Shown here piece after piece: positions 16,939-27,080 of a stretch of DNA of 64,000 nt. How positions within the stretch are numbered: position 1 is the first letter of the stretch; each line of letters opens with the position of its first letter. The notes beneath the pieces were generated by a model. The model did no database searches, was not told the origin of the DNA, and saw nothing but the letters and a program-made list of their open reading frames with translations. This DNA is from Rhizobium sp. 32-5/1. GTDB taxonomy: Bacteria; Pseudomonadota; Alphaproteobacteria; Rhizobiales; Rhizobiaceae. Location: NCBI RefSeq assembly GCF_029537235.1, contig NZ_CP120638.1:2656501-2720500 (forward strand), given 5' to 3'. A program made the position numbers and the translations under genes.

Positions 16939-17238
16939 TCAGTTCACGCCGAGCAGAGCCGGTGCGATCGTCGTGTTGAGGAAGAGCTGCAGGAAATACA
17001 GAATGACCAGAACGACCAGCGGCGAAAGGTCAACACCGCCCATGTTCGGCAAAATGCGGCGGATTGGGCGGTAGAGCGGCTCGGTCAGCTGATACAGCGA
17101 GCGCCCGATCATGTTGATCGCCTGGTTGTTCACGTTGATCACGTTGAAAGCGTAGAGCCAGGAAAAAATGGCTGATGCGATGATCAGGAACCACGCGATG
17201 TTGATAATGAAGTTCAGTGTGCCAATGACAGCAATCAT
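16939..17238 (-). CDS. YggT family membrane protein
   Basis: 99 residues from ATG 17238, chosen because GGAG lies six bases upstream and the family starts here. Two hydrophobic blocks (about 4-25 and 68-92) flank 'INMIGRSLYQLTEPLYRPIRRILPNMGGVDLSPL', the hallmark YggT stretch with its P-x-R-R-x-(I/L)-P. It is an inner membrane protein linked in other bacteria to osmotic shock and cell division. Function here is not deduced. Convergent with ppa. Confidence 0.88.
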   Translation of the reverse strand: MIAVIGTLNFIINIAWFLIIASAIFSWLYAFNVINVNNQAINMIGRSLYQLTEPLYRPIRRILPNMGGVDLSPLVVLVILYFLQLFLNTTIAPALLGVN

Positions 17239-17372
17239 GCCAGTCTCCAATTCGTTGTTGACAGACATGTAGACATTGCCGCGTAAACCGGCAAGTCCGA
17301 GCCTTTGTACCGGTCGAAACATGTTTAATGGGGCTGGCGGCCTGCCGCATCCCGAAAGAAAGAGACTGCCGC

Positions 17373-18650
17373 ATGTCCCTCGTTCAAGGCGAAGACCGGT
17401 TCGCCGCTTTCCGCCATATCTCCTACACTCGTTTCTTTTTCGCCCGCTTCCTTGCCTCGTTTGCGATCCAGATCGTCAGTGTCTCTGTCGGCTGGCAGAT
17501 GTACGAGCAGACGCAAAACACGCTCTATCTCGGCCTGATCGGGCTCTTCCAGTTTCTTCCGGCGCTGGTTCTCATCTTGGTGACCGGCTCTGTTGCCGAC
17601 CGCTACAATCGCCGGGCCATCGTGTCGATCTGCATGGTCATCAGTGCGCTCTGCGCGGCCGCCCTTCTGGCGCTGACGATCGCCGATGCTTTTTCACCCT
17701 GGCCGGTCTTTGCGATCCTGATCGTCTTCGGCATCGAACGCGCCTTCATGGCGCCGGCCGTGCAATCGCTGGCGCCGAATCTCGTTCCGACGAAGGACCT
17801 GTCAAATGCCGTCGCGTGGAATTCATCGTCCTGGCAGACGGCTGCCATTCTCGGGCCGGTCGCCGGCGGGCTGCTCTATGGGGCAAGTGCTGTCGTTGCC
17901 TATTCGGTGGCGCTCGGCTTTCTGGTGCTGTCATCCATTCTCGTTCTGATGATCGAAAAGCCGGTGCAGCGGACATTGCGTGAAGCAACCAGCTGGTCGT
18001 CTATTCTTGCCGGCTTCCGCTTCATCCGCTCGGAAAAGGTCGTGCTGGGGGCAATCTCGCTTGATCTTTTCGCCGTCCTGCTCGGCGGTGCCGTGGCATT
18101 GATGCCCGTTTTTGCCAGCGAAATCCTCGTGCTCGGCCCGCTCGGACTTGGCCTCTTGCGCGCCGCGCCGGGTATCGGCGCCATCATCGTCGCCGTCCTG
18201 CTGGCGACCTATCCCATCCGCCACCACGCGGGCGTGCTGATGTTCACGGGGGTTGCCTTGTTCGGTGTCGGAACGATTGTCTTCGGGTTGTCGGAAGTTG
18301 CCTGGCTGTCGATTGCAGCCCTGATGCTGATGGGCGCTGCCGACATGATCTCCGTTTATGTCCGCGAGACATTGATCGCGCTGTGGACGCCGGACGCGGT
18401 TCGCGGCCGTGTCAATGCCGTCAACATGGTCTTCGTCGGCGCTTCGAACGAGCTTGGCGAGTTTCGCGCCGGAACCATGGCGCATGTGATCGGCGCAGTT
18501 CCAGCGGTCGTCATCGGCGGTCTCGGAACGCTGGCCGTCTCGGTTGTCTGGGCGTTGGGTTTTCCGCAGTTGCGCAAAATCGATTCGCTCGATGCGCCGG
18601 CCCATGTGATCGAACGGCCGGAAGCCGCCGATCTGACGGCGGTGCTTTAA
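17373..18650 (+). CDS. MFS transporter, EntS/DHA3-like exporter
   Basis: 425 residues from ATG 17373 ('MSLVQGEDRFAAFRHISYTRFF'). Twelve hydrophobic segments, with 'GSVADRYNRRAIVSICM' as motif A and 'NAVAWNSSSWQTAAILGPVAGGLLYG' as the motif C-like helix. This 'F..Y.RFF.AR..SS.A..I..V.VGWQ.Y' opening is typical of the MFS_3/EntS group, which includes siderophore and other exporters. Substrate unknown. A longer N-terminus from 17328 has no ribosome site and is not preferred. Confidence 0.85.
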   Translation: MSLVQGEDRFAAFRHISYTRFFFARFLASFAIQIVSVSVGWQMYEQTQNTLYLGLIGLFQFLPALVLILVTGSVADRYNRRAIVSICMVISALCAAALLALTIADAFSPWPVFAILIVFGIERAFMAPAVQSLAPNLVPTKDLSNAVAWNSSSWQTAAILGPVAGGLLYGASAVVAYSVALGFLVLSSILVLMIEKPVQRTLREATSWSSILAGFRFIRSEKVVLGAISLDLFAVLLGGAVALMPVFASEILVLGPLGLGLLRAAPGIGAIIVAVLLATYPIRHHAGVLMFTGVALFGVGTIVFGLSEVAWLSIAALMLMGAADMISVYVRETLIALWTPDAVRGRVNAVNMVFVGASNELGEFRAGTMAHVIGAVPAVVIGGLGTLAVSVVWALGFPQLRKIDSLDAPAHVIERPEAADLTAVL

Positions 18651-18699
18651 CCGCCGCCATAAGATCAGGCTGACGTTTTCTCGCCCCTGCGCTGGAAGA

Positions 18700-19392
18700 T
18701 CAGGAGAGAAAATTATCCATCCAGGCGCGTAGCGGGCCATCGTGCTGCAAGCGCCCATCGAGATGGGCCTTGCCCATCTGGGCACCCGGCAGTTCGAACC
18801 TGTGTGCGCCATGCACGACCCAGCGGTGCATCATGGCCCGGGTCAGTTCGCCATGGAACTGGATGCCCCAGGCATTCTCGCCGTACCGGAAGGCCTGATT
18901 GGGATAATACCGCCCGGACGCGAGAAGCTCGGCACCCTTTGGCAAATCGAAGCCCTCCCGGTGGAACTGGTAGACCATATCAGGCCAGTCGAGCAGGGCG
19001 CGCCCCTTTTCCGTCGCTTGAAGCGGATACCAGCCGATTTCGGTCAGGCCTTCCTGATGCGGCGCGACGGTGCCGCCGAGATGGCGGACCAGCATCTGGG
19101 CACCAAGACAGATGCCGAGGAACGGGCGATTTTCGGACAGCGGCACGGACAGCCAATCGATTTCCCGGCGCACATAGTCATCATCGTCATTGGCGCTCAT
19201 CGGCCCGCCAAAAACGACGGCTCCGGAGTGGGCTTCAAGCGTGGCGGGCAGGGGGTCTCCGAGGACCGGCCGCCTGATATCGAGGTTCAGGCCCTTTTCC
19301 AGGAGCAACTGCCCGACACGGCCCGGGCTTGAGCGCTCCTGATGCAGAATGATGAGGACGGGCCTCTTGGTATCGCGGTGGTCGAAAAGCAT
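18700..19392 (-). CDS. Class I glutamine amidotransferase-like protein (GMP synthase-type domain)
   Basis: 230 residues. The catalytic triad is complete: Cys95 in GICLGAQ, His180 and Glu182 in IQFHGE. 'SGAVVFGGPMSAND' is the oxyanion-strand region. It is a free-standing GATase of the COG0518 type that may act as a gamma-glutamyl hydrolase or unassigned amidase. No synthetase partner is adjacent. It follows the TerB gene by six bases on the same strand, so the two are probably co-transcribed. Confidence 0.87.
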   Translation of the reverse strand: MLFDHRDTKRPVLIILHQERSSPGRVGQLLLEKGLNLDIRRPVLGDPLPATLEAHSGAVVFGGPMSANDDDDYVRREIDWLSVPLSENRPFLGICLGAQMLVRHLGGTVAPHQEGLTEIGWYPLQATEKGRALLDWPDMVYQFHREGFDLPKGAELLASGRYYPNQAFRYGENAWGIQFHGELTRAMMHRWVVHGAHRFELPGAQMGKAHLDGRLQHDGPLRAWMDNFLS

Positions 19393-19398
19393 GTCGCC

Positions 19399-19890
19399 TT
19401 ACGTTTCCTGTTGCCCCGCCCCTGTTTCCTCCACGACGTCGAGCTTTGCCGCCACTTCCTGGCGCTTGATGATCCGGTCCCGTCCGGATACGCCGAGAAG
19501 ATCGGCGATCCGCCAAATCACATGGTCTTCCATCTCGCTGCGTTTCCCGTCCGCATAGACAATTTCCCATAGCATGCCGATCAGATCGATCCGCTGCTCC
19601 TCGGAAAAGTGACGCTTGATATCGGAGGTGAAGCGGAAGAAATCGATGGCCTGGCTTTCCGCAGTCTCGCCAGCGGCGATCAGGGCATCCAGCGTCTGAT
19701 CGTCGAGCTGGTAATGATCCTTGATCATGCTTCGCACCTTCTTGCGCTCCGAATCCACTGTTTCCCCGTCTGCATCCATTACCTGGATGCAGAGCGCCAT
19801 GACGGCAATGCGGGGATCGCCGGCCTCGATCACAGTTGGAGATGAAGCTTCCGTCAGGCTTTCGAGAAAAGCACGAAATCGTTCAAACAT
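19399..19890 (-). CDS. TerB family protein
   Basis: 163 residues with the TerB-like helical fold: 'IAVMALCIQVMDADGETVDSERKKVRSMI' and 'IDLIGMLWEIVYADGKRSEMEDHVIWRIADLLGV', two repeats that each carry the acidic 'ADG...E' site. Cytoplasmic. No other tellurite-resistance genes are near, so this is the housekeeping COG4103 branch rather than a ter operon. It lies just downstream of the heme/Mic60/HemY series. Confidence 0.83.
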   Translation of the reverse strand: MFERFRAFLESLTEASSPTVIEAGDPRIAVMALCIQVMDADGETVDSERKKVRSMIKDHYQLDDQTLDALIAAGETAESQAIDFFRFTSDIKRHFSEEQRIDLIGMLWEIVYADGKRSEMEDHVIWRIADLLGVSGRDRIIKRQEVAAKLDVVEETGAGQQET

Positions 19891-19919
19891 GGTGATCCAA
19901 AAATTGGGAACTCAACAAA

Positions 19920-21587
19920 CTAGAAAAGGCGGAATGTCGTTTTTTCAAGCGGCTTGTCTTTCCGGACGCCCGGATCGTCGGGCGCATGGCCGAAGAAAGG
20001 TTCGGTTACCGATGCTTCCGGTTTTTTCCGCTCGCCGACCGCATCGGTGATGACCGTTTCCGGTGGTTTTTCGATCTCGATGCTGGTTTCCGCTTTTACG
20101 ACAGGCTGTTGTACGACCGTAGTCGTCACAGGCTGCGGATCGGGCATTTCCTCCACAACTTCAACAACCTGCGGCTTGAGCGGTTCTTCTTCCACCCGGA
20201 CGGGGGTAATGGAGACTACCGGGGTGGTGGAGACCGGCGGCAAGGCACGGATGGCAGCATCGATGCTGCTGAGGGTACCTTCTTCGACTGGTCCCGAGAG
20301 CTGGCTGACCGGAGCCTTCCACTCGAAAGCGTCGAGCTGGCCGCTGACCGGCGATACCGGCAGCCAATCCGGTGAAGTCACACCGTCTGCCGTCCAGGCC
20401 GGGTCACGCGGGCTCTTCAGCGCCTGGTTCATCCAGTGGCGAATGCGGCCATCGTCACCGGTATCGGCTTCTTCGATATCGGCAAGCAGCAGGAACACGC
20501 TTTCGCTTGGTGCAAGCCGTGCCGCGGCTTCTGCCTTGCTGCGGGCAAGCGACAGTTCGCGCGCTTCGAGTGCGGCTTCTGCAACGGTTGCCAGCGATAT
20601 GGCGTTGTTTGGCTTCAGGGCTTCGAGCTTGTTGGCGCGCTTCAGCCGGTCGAGTGCCGAATCACCGTTGCGGGCGCGAACATAGAGACGCGCCACTTCC
20701 GGATGCGGCTCGTGCTTCCAGAGTTTTTCGAGAATCGACGCGCCCTTGCGCAGATTGTCTTCGCGAAACAGGGCTTTTGCGGCAATCAGGCCGGCAGGCA
20801 TAAGTGTTTCCGCCAGTTTCAGCGCAGCGGTCGCGTCATCGCGTGCGCCCTTTGGATCGGCTTCCAGCTTGTCGGAAGCCCGAGCCGTCAAAAGCACGGC
20901 CTTCTTGCGGTCGGCTTCCTTGCGGTCCAGCACATGGGCAGCGCGGCTCTGGTCGATAAGGCGGATGGCTTCGTCCCACTGGGCCGTCTGGCCGCGATAA
21001 TCGAGCGCGGCAAGCGTAGCCCAGGGAAGGTGTGGCGCCTTGTCAGCGGCGCGTTCGGCATATTGCCGGGCGGCCTCATTGGCACCCAGCCGCTTTGCTT
21101 CGAGATAGAGCCCGCGCAGGCCGAGTTCACGGGTTTCGGGATCGTCGGCCATCAGCTCGAATTTCTTGCGGGCGTCGTCATACTTGCCCTCGATCAGCGC
21201 CGTCTGTGCCTCCAAGAGGTGGATCAACGGTTCCTGATCGGCGCTGAGCAGGCCCTTTGTGCGCGCTGTCATCTTGCGGGCCAGATTGGCATCCCCGGCA
21301 CCGGCGGCGATCAAGCCGGTCGACAGCGATTGATAACCACGGTCACGCTTGCGGGCGCGGAAATAACGGGAGATCGAATGCGGCGAAAGCCAGACGACGC
21401 GAATGATCCAGATGGTGATGAGGACTGCAGCGATCAGCGAGGCGAGCAGCGTTGCCGCCACCATCAGGCTCATCTCGATGCGTTGTCCCTGCCAGATCAG
21501 CGAGAGTTCGCCCGGACGATCGGCAAGCCAGGAGAAACCGGCGCCCAGCGCCAGAATGATGAGGATGAAAAACAGAATACGGATCAT
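19920..21587 (-). CDS. HemY-like TPR membrane protein
   Basis: About 555 residues. Two N-terminal membrane helices ('ILFFILIILALGAGFSWLAD' and 'MVAATLLASLIAAVLITIWI') are followed by the HemY_N signature 'PGELSLIWQGQRIE' between them, and then TPR-like helical repeats (about 80-400). The C-terminal 130 residues are Pro/Val/Glu-rich and look disordered. HemY of this type is encoded with late heme genes, though its exact role is unresolved. It begins ten bases after the Mic60-like gene in the hemC-hemD-Mic60-hemY order. Confidence 0.88.
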   Translation of the reverse strand: MIRILFFILIILALGAGFSWLADRPGELSLIWQGQRIEMSLMVAATLLASLIAAVLITIWIIRVVWLSPHSISRYFRARKRDRGYQSLSTGLIAAGAGDANLARKMTARTKGLLSADQEPLIHLLEAQTALIEGKYDDARKKFELMADDPETRELGLRGLYLEAKRLGANEAARQYAERAADKAPHLPWATLAALDYRGQTAQWDEAIRLIDQSRAAHVLDRKEADRKKAVLLTARASDKLEADPKGARDDATAALKLAETLMPAGLIAAKALFREDNLRKGASILEKLWKHEPHPEVARLYVRARNGDSALDRLKRANKLEALKPNNAISLATVAEAALEARELSLARSKAEAAARLAPSESVFLLLADIEEADTGDDGRIRHWMNQALKSPRDPAWTADGVTSPDWLPVSPVSGQLDAFEWKAPVSQLSGPVEEGTLSSIDAAIRALPPVSTTPVVSITPVRVEEEPLKPQVVEVVEEMPDPQPVTTTVVQQPVVKAETSIEIEKPPETVITDAVGERKKPEASVTEPFFGHAPDDPGVRKDKPLEKTTFRLF

Positions 21588-21599
21588 CAAATTCTTTCC

Positions 21600-22840
21600 T
21601 CAGCCCTGATTGGTCATCGCGCCGGCCACAGCACCGTCAATCAGCCCCTCGACGCGGATACGCTGGTCGAGCTTCGTCTTGAAATCGGCACCCGCCGTCT
21701 TGGCTTCTTCCGGCAGCGCCTGCCATTCGAGGCTTGCGCCCTTGAAATCGCCATTGGTCAGCTTGTTCTCGATCCGCGCCACGACGGCAGCCGGGCCTTC
21801 TCCTCTACACTGCCGACCGGGCGAACCCGGATGGCGGACGATGCGCTGTCGATCAGCCGCGAGAAGATACCCTGGTTCGGATCCTTGTATGTGGTCGCCT
21901 CCAGCATTGCGTCGGCGACTGCAGGGAAATCACGCACCATGTCGGCACGCGAGGCAACGCCAGTTGCGGCATCGTCGGCAAGCCCCGTCACGGCCGGATC
22001 GGCGGCGGCGATGCTCTTCAAGGCGTCGAGTTCGGCGAGGAATGGCCCGCCGCGATCGATCGCGGTCTTCAGAGCCGTCACGGCAACGGCGCGGGCCAGT
22101 TGCACGTCGCTTGCGGGCTCGTCAATCTTCTTTTCCGCAGCGTCGATGCGGGTCGATAGTTCGGTGGTCGCCGTCTGCGTCGAAGCCTGCGCATCCGCGA
22201 GTCCGGATTTCAGGGCGGCGAGTTCATTGGTCAGATTGCTGATGCTGGCCTCAAGCCCAGACACATCGGCTGCCGTGCCGCTGCCGGTCTCCGTGGCCGC
22301 CTTTTCGAGGGCGGCGAGGCGCGTTTCGAGGGGCGCTAGATCGATCGGGGCCGACGTTTGCGAGGTCGAGGCCAGCTGAGCCTTGAGTGCCTCGACGTCT
22401 GCGGCCAGCGCTTGGCTGACATTGCTGCCGCTCTCCGGCGTGAGCGATGGCAGAATGCCGGCATATTGCAGGCCGCCTGCGCCAAGAAGCGTAATCAAAC
22501 CGCCGACGATACCGGCTGCCAGAGCGCCCGCATTCGATGCGGGTTTTGCCGGGCTGCCTGCATTCTGCACCGGTTCCTCGACACGAGCCGGCTCTTCCGC
22601 AAAGGCCGCGGATGCGGATTCAGCCCTCGCGTCGCTGTCCCTGCTCTCGATATTTTCGGCCGTGTCGTCCGCTGGAGCAGGCTCAGCTACGTTTTCCGAT
22701 GCGGCGACAGGCTCTTCAGCCGGCGTTTCGGGAACGGCCGCGCTATCAACCTGATCCGGTGCCGGGCTGTTGGCTTCCAGCTCGATCGTCAATGGCTCCT
22801 GCTCAGCTTTCGAACGGCGCGGCGGGGTTTCGGGTACCAT
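21600..22840 (-). CDS. Mic60/mitofilin-like inner membrane protein (one frame break)
   Basis: About 413 residues after adding one base at about 21802 (VEGEGPAAVVARIENKLTNGDF). The N-terminal 95 residues are acidic and Pro/Ala-rich. A single membrane helix is 'AGALAAGIVGGLITLLGAGG', followed by a long coiled-coil segment (about 140-250) and a C-terminal helical mitofilin-type domain ending 'GLIDGAVAGAMTNQG'. In alphaproteobacteria Mic60 homologues are encoded between hemD and hemY and shape intracytoplasmic membranes; the gene order here matches. The start was taken at ATG 22840 (SD GGGAAGAG). Assigned by architecture plus context. Confidence 0.82.
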
Positions 22841-22952
22841 GATCATCTCTTCCCGTTGAATTGCATTGCATAAATTCGCGGTCCAGCCCTAAACCTAGAC
22901 ACGCAGGTGGCCTAGGGAAAGCCCCTTGGCTGCGATTAGGCGCAAAACCTTT

Positions 22953-23660
22953 TTAGAGAAGCCTTAACAGGCTGTCTTCGTCAGACGTGGCGGCAACCGC
23001 GACATTCCGTATCGTGGCGGGAAGAATGCTGGCAATGGCGGAGCTAAGGCAGAGATAACGCAAGTCGGTTAAGTCGTCTGCGGAGGGCAGATTGAGGAAT
23101 CGGTGGGCCGTTTCGCTGGAATAAAGCAGCACGGCATCTGGCGGTGTCTTGGTCAGAATTGATTGCAGCCGATGCTCGGCGTTGTCCAAAGGCACCATGC
23201 GGTAGATTTGGGTCACTCTGAAGTCGACTGCAAGGCGATGAAGACCGGCCTCGAATTCCGGCGAGCGTGGATCCCCGGCAAGATACAGGATCCGGAGTTT
23301 CGGATCTGCGGCAAGCTCTACAGCGATCCGTTCTGCAAGGCCCTCGCCGGTACCCGGCCCTGTGATAATCTTGCGGAAGCCCAGCAGACCCGCCGCGTTG
23401 GCCGTCGCTGCACCCACACAGAAGACCGGGATATCGAGATAAGGGGCAAGGTCGCCCGCCAGCAATGCCAAAGTATGCACTGCTTGGGCGCTGGTCAGCG
23501 CCAGCGCGGTGAAGCGTTCTTGCAGTAGGGCTTCGCGAACGGCGTCAGGCTCGGAAATGCCCTTCGTCAGGGGAAGAACAAGCGGCTCATGCCCCAGCAC
23601 CCGCAGCCGCGCAGCCGTCTTTTCAGCGGCCGGTTGCGGGCGGGTGACGAGGATGCGCAT
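22953..23660 (-). CDS. hemD: Uroporphyrinogen-III synthase
   Basis: 235 residues. Cyclises hydroxymethylbilane to uroporphyrinogen III. The family is poorly conserved, but 'RILVTRPQPAAEKTAARL', 'ALALTSAQAVHTL', 'VFCVGAATANAAGLLGF', 'LYLAGDPRS' and 'DAVLLYSSETAHRF' follow the HemD pattern. It starts three bases after hemC, its pathway predecessor. Confidence 0.9.
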   Translation of the reverse strand: MRILVTRPQPAAEKTAARLRVLGHEPLVLPLTKGISEPDAVREALLQERFTALALTSAQAVHTLALLAGDLAPYLDIPVFCVGAATANAAGLLGFRKIITGPGTGEGLAERIAVELAADPKLRILYLAGDPRSPEFEAGLHRLAVDFRVTQIYRMVPLDNAEHRLQSILTKTPPDAVLLYSSETAHRFLNLPSADDLTDLRYLCLSSAIASILPATIRNVAVAATSDEDSLLRLL

Positions 23661-23663
23661 GGA

Positions 23664-24592
23664 TCAGGTCCAGCTCGAAAAGAATTCTGCCCCGGCGATG
23701 ACGCGGATTTCCTCACCGGCCTTTCGGCCCAGGCTTTCGGCATTACTTGCCTTGCCCTCTGCCGAAATCCGGTAGTGCATGGTGCCGTCGGGTGTCAGAA
23801 TCATGCCGGAAAAACGCAGCGCATCGCCGTCCGAGACCGCGTAACCGGCGATCGGCGTGCGGCACGAGCCGTCGAGTGCTGCGAGAAAAGCGCGTTCGCA
23901 GGTGACGGTTTCGTGGGTGCGGGCATCATTGATCGCTTCGAGCAGCCGGTTCACTTTGTCGTCGCCGACACGGCTTTCGATGCAGATCGCGCCTTGGGCC
24001 GGTGCTGGCGGAAAGGCATCCAGATCCATAATCTCTGTCGGCACGCTCTCCTTGCCAAGCCGCTTCAGGCCGGCAAAGGCAAGCAGCGTCGCATCGACCT
24101 GTCCTTCGGCGAGCTTGCGCAGGCGGGTATCGACGAGGCCGCGATAGGTGATTACCTCGATATCCGGGCGCAGGCGGCGGATCAGCGCCTGACGGCGCAG
24201 CGAGGAGGAACCAACGACAGCGTTTTTCGGCAGGTCGAGCAACTTCTCGGCGGTCCGGCCGATGAAGGCGTCGCGGATGTCTTCACGGGGGAGGTAGGCG
24301 GAAAGAAACAGCCCGTTCGGCAGCTTCGTCGGCATGTCCTTGGAGGAATGCACGGCGAAATCGAGGCCTTCCGACAGCAGAAGGTCTTCCAGTTCCTGCG
24401 TGAAAAGGCCCTTGCCGCCGATCTCGGACAGCGAGCGGTCGGTAATCCTGTCGCCCATGGTCGAAAGCACGACGATCTCGAACATCTCCAACGCCATGCC
24501 GTGCGCCGCCATCAGCCGGTCGCGTGTCTCATGTGCCTGAGCCAGCGCCAAGGGCTGCCGCGCGTGCCGATCCGGAAAGGTTTTGTTTGCAT
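23664..24592 (-). CDS. hemC: Porphobilinogen deaminase (one frame break)
   Basis: About 309 residues after adding one base in the run at 24552-24554. The authentic N-terminus is [14 protein letters not shown] from ATG 24592, which in the corrected frame joins [13 protein letters not shown]. Conserved features are '[15 protein letters not shown]', 'AVHSSKDMP', '[10 protein letters not shown]', '[12 protein letters not shown]', and Cys in '[13 protein letters not shown]', which holds the dipyrromethane cofactor. It polymerises four porphobilinogens. First gene of the heme operon and divergent from tsaD, with a gap of 76 bases. Confidence 0.93.
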
Positions 24593-24668
24593 CCATGGCG
24601 ATCCGTTGTTACCGGGTTCCGTGTAAACGCCTTTCCCGGCGACCGCAATCTTTAGAGTGAACGGCCCC

Positions 24669-25765
24669 ATGTCCGCGCCCCTGCTTATCCTCGGCATCGA
24701 AACCAGCTGCGACGAAACCGCCGCTTCGGTCGTTGCGCGTGATGCCGACGGCAAGGGCACAATCCTGGGCGATGTCGTGCTGAGCCAGATGGAGGAGCAC
24801 AGCGCCTATGGTGGTGTCGTGCCGGAGATTGCGGCGCGCGCCCATGTCGATGCGCTCGATACGCTGATCGAGGAGGCGCTGATGCGCGCCGGCGTGACTT
24901 TGAAGGATATCGATGCGATTGCCGCAACAAGTGGTCCGGGGCTGATCGGCGGATTGCTGGTCGGGCTGATGACCGGCAAGGCGATCGCGCGGGCGTCCGG
25001 CAAGCCGCTCTATGCCGTCAATCATCTCGAGGGCCACGCGCTGACGGCGCGGCTGACGGATAATCTCGCCTTTCCCTATCTCATGCTGCTGGTATCCGGT
25101 GGTCATACGCAACTGGTGCTGATCAAGGGCATCGGCGACTATGAGCGCTGGGGCACGACGATCGACGACGCGCTCGGCGAAGCCTTCGACAAGACGGCAA
25201 AGCTGCTGGGCCTGCCTTACCCCGGGGGCCTGCCGTCGAGCGGGCGGCGAAATCAGGCAATCCCGACCGGTTCGTTTTTCCGCGGCCGCTGGTTGGCGAA
25301 GCGCGGCTCGATTTCTCCTTCTCCGGTCTGAAGACGGCGGTGCGCCAAGCGGCGCAATCGATCGAACCGGTAACGGAACAGGATATCGCAGACATCTGCG
25401 CTTCCTTCCAGAAGGCGATCTCGCGGACGCTTAAGGACCGTATCGGCCGTGGCCTTGCGCGCTTCAAGGCTGAGTTCAGCGGGCAGAGCACGCAGCCCGT
25501 ACTCGTGGTCGCTGGCGGCGTCGCTGCCAATCAGGTGCTGCGATCGACCCTGCAGGAGCTCTGCGATACCAATGGTTTCCGGTTTCTCGCGCCGCCGCTT
25601 GACCTGTGCACCGACAACGCCGCGATGATCGCCTGGGCCGGAGCGGAGCGCATGGCGGCGGGCCTTCCCGCCGATGGTCTTGAGGTCGCGCCGCGCTCGC
25701 GCTGGCCGCTGGATGCCGACGCGCAGGCCTTGATCGGATCGGGAAAACGCGGAGCCAAATCATGA
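24669..25765 (+). CDS. tsaD: tRNA N6-adenosine threonylcarbamoyltransferase (one frame break)
   Basis: About 365 residues when the G5 run at 25224-25228 is read as G6 ([14 protein letters not shown]). '[14 protein letters not shown]' is the ASKHA phosphate-1 loop, 'HLEGHALTA' holds the two metal-binding His, '[11 protein letters not shown]' and '[13 protein letters not shown]' follow, and '[13 protein letters not shown]' ends the fold. It transfers threonylcarbamoyl to A37 of ANN-decoding tRNAs and is essential in most bacteria, which argues that the break is artefactual. Start ATG 24669 is preferred over 24657. It overlaps gpsA by ATGA. Confidence 0.94.
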
Positions 25766-26751
25766 CGGATCATGCGCCGAAGATCGTTGTCGTCGGGTCC
25801 GGTGCCTTCGGCACGGCGCTGGCCGCCGTTGCGGCCGCAAACGGCAACCCCAATGTGGTGCTTCTGGCGCGGCGCGAAAGCGTGGTTGAGGACTTCAACG
25901 AAACCGGCCGCAATGACGATGCTTTGCCCGGCATTGAACTGCCGCAAACGCTTAAGATGACGGTCGATCCGGCCGTGCTTTCCGGCGCCGGCATCGTGCT
26001 TTTCGCCATGCCCTCGCAGGCGCAGCAGGAAGCGGCGCGTTCACTTTCCGCCTTCATCGACAGGGATATCGATGTCGTGACCTGTGCCAAGGGCATGGAG
26101 CGCGCCAGCGGACGGATGCTGACCGAGGTGCTGGAAACAGAACTGCATCACCAGCGCATCGGTGTTCTCTCGGGGCCAGGTTTTGCCGCCGATATCGCCA
26201 AGGGTCTGCCGACGGCCATGGTCGTCGCCGCGTCCGATATCGAACGGGCATCGTTTCTCGCGGAGGCCCTTTCGGGCAAGACCTTCCGGCTCTACCCGTC
26301 CGCAGACCGAATAGGCGTGCAGCTTGGCGGCGCATTGAAAAACGTGTTGGCGATAGTCTGCGGTATCGTCGAAGGTGCTGGCCTGGGCGATTCCGCCCGT
26401 GCCGCGCTGATCTCGCGCGGGCTCGCGGAAATGTCGCGTTTCGTATCCGCCCATGGCGGCGATCCCGATACGGTGCGGGGCTTGTCCGGGCTCGGCGATC
26501 TCGTTTTGACGGCCACCAGCCACCAGTCGCGAAACCTGCGCTTCGGCATAACGCTCGGCCAGCGCGGCAGCGCCTCAGGCAAGGCGGAACTGGTCGAGGG
26601 CGCCTTTGCCGCGTCGGTTGCGGCGCAGGTGGCGGAGCGGCTCGGCGTCGATATGCCGATAACCCAGGCCGTTGCCGCGATCATCGACGGAAAGATTGAC
26701 GTGCCGACGGCGCTGGAACAGTTGATGTCCCGGCCGATCACTCAGGAATAA
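25762..26751 (+). CDS. gpsA: Glycerol-3-phosphate dehydrogenase [NAD(P)+]
   Basis: 329 residues. The Rossmann motif [10 protein letters not shown] is at about residues 12-21. '[14 protein letters not shown]', '[15 protein letters not shown]', '[20 protein letters not shown]' and '[35 protein letters not shown]' with its catalytic Lys are all present. It reduces dihydroxyacetone phosphate for phospholipid synthesis. The start overlaps the tsaD stop by four bases, so the two are translationally coupled. Confidence 0.96.
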   Translation: MTDHAPKIVVVGSGAFGTALAAVAAANGNPNVVLLARRESVVEDFNETGRNDDALPGIELPQTLKMTVDPAVLSGAGIVLFAMPSQAQQEAARSLSAFIDRDIDVVTCAKGMERASGRMLTEVLETELHHQRIGVLSGPGFAADIAKGLPTAMVVAASDIERASFLAEALSGKTFRLYPSADRIGVQLGGALKNVLAIVCGIVEGAGLGDSARAALISRGLAEMSRFVSAHGGDPDTVRGLSGLGDLVLTATSHQSRNLRFGITLGQRGSASGKAELVEGAFAASVAAQVAERLGVDMPITQAVAAIIDGKIDVPTALEQLMSRPITQE

Positions 26752-26780
26752 AATCGAAGCCTTTGAAACAGGAGACTGTC

Positions 26781-27074
26781 ATGCTTTTTGCCGTTTTGTG
26801 CACCGACAAGCCGAATGCACTGCAACTGCGTCTGGACACCCGCCCGCCGCATGTCGCCTTCCTCACCGACCTCAATACCAACGGCAAGCTCGCAATGGCC
26901 GGCCCGTTCCTCGACAGTGATGGCAAGCCGAACGGCAGTCTGGTCATCCTCAAGGCCGAAACGATTGAGGAAGCCCGCGCCATCGCCGCGGAAGATCCAT
27001 ACGCCAAGGCCGGGCTTTTCGCTTATGTCGAGATCAAGCCCTACAATTGGGTCTTCAACAATCCGGAGGCCTGA
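26781..27074 (+). CDS. YciI family protein
   Basis: 97 residues from ATG 26781 (GGAG upstream). 'MLFAVLCTDK', 'RPPHVAFL', 'LAMAGPFLDSDGKPNGSLVILKAETIEEARAIAAEDPYAKAGLF' is the ferredoxin-like YCII fold with the conserved His and the 'DPY.KAG.F' end. The enzymatic role of stand-alone YciI proteins is not settled. It lies between gpsA and the EVE gene with short gaps. Confidence 0.88.
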   Translation: MLFAVLCTDKPNALQLRLDTRPPHVAFLTDLNTNGKLAMAGPFLDSDGKPNGSLVILKAETIEEARAIAAEDPYAKAGLFAYVEIKPYNWVFNNPEA

Positions 27075-27080
27075 GGCGGC

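Noticed and set aside
19399-19890. Tellurite-resistance (ter) operon
   Set aside because: Only a lone TerB-fold protein is present; terA/C/D/E/Z are absent.
20436-22379. 647-codon + strand frame over the HemY and Mic60 genes
   Set aside because: It lies on two well-supported minus-strand genes and has no domain of its own.
24669-25765. Pseudogenisation of tsaD (and likewise priA, sucB, hemC, sdhD)
   Set aside because: These are essential or central genes with otherwise perfect sequence; one missing base in a homopolymer is far better explained by sequencing error.
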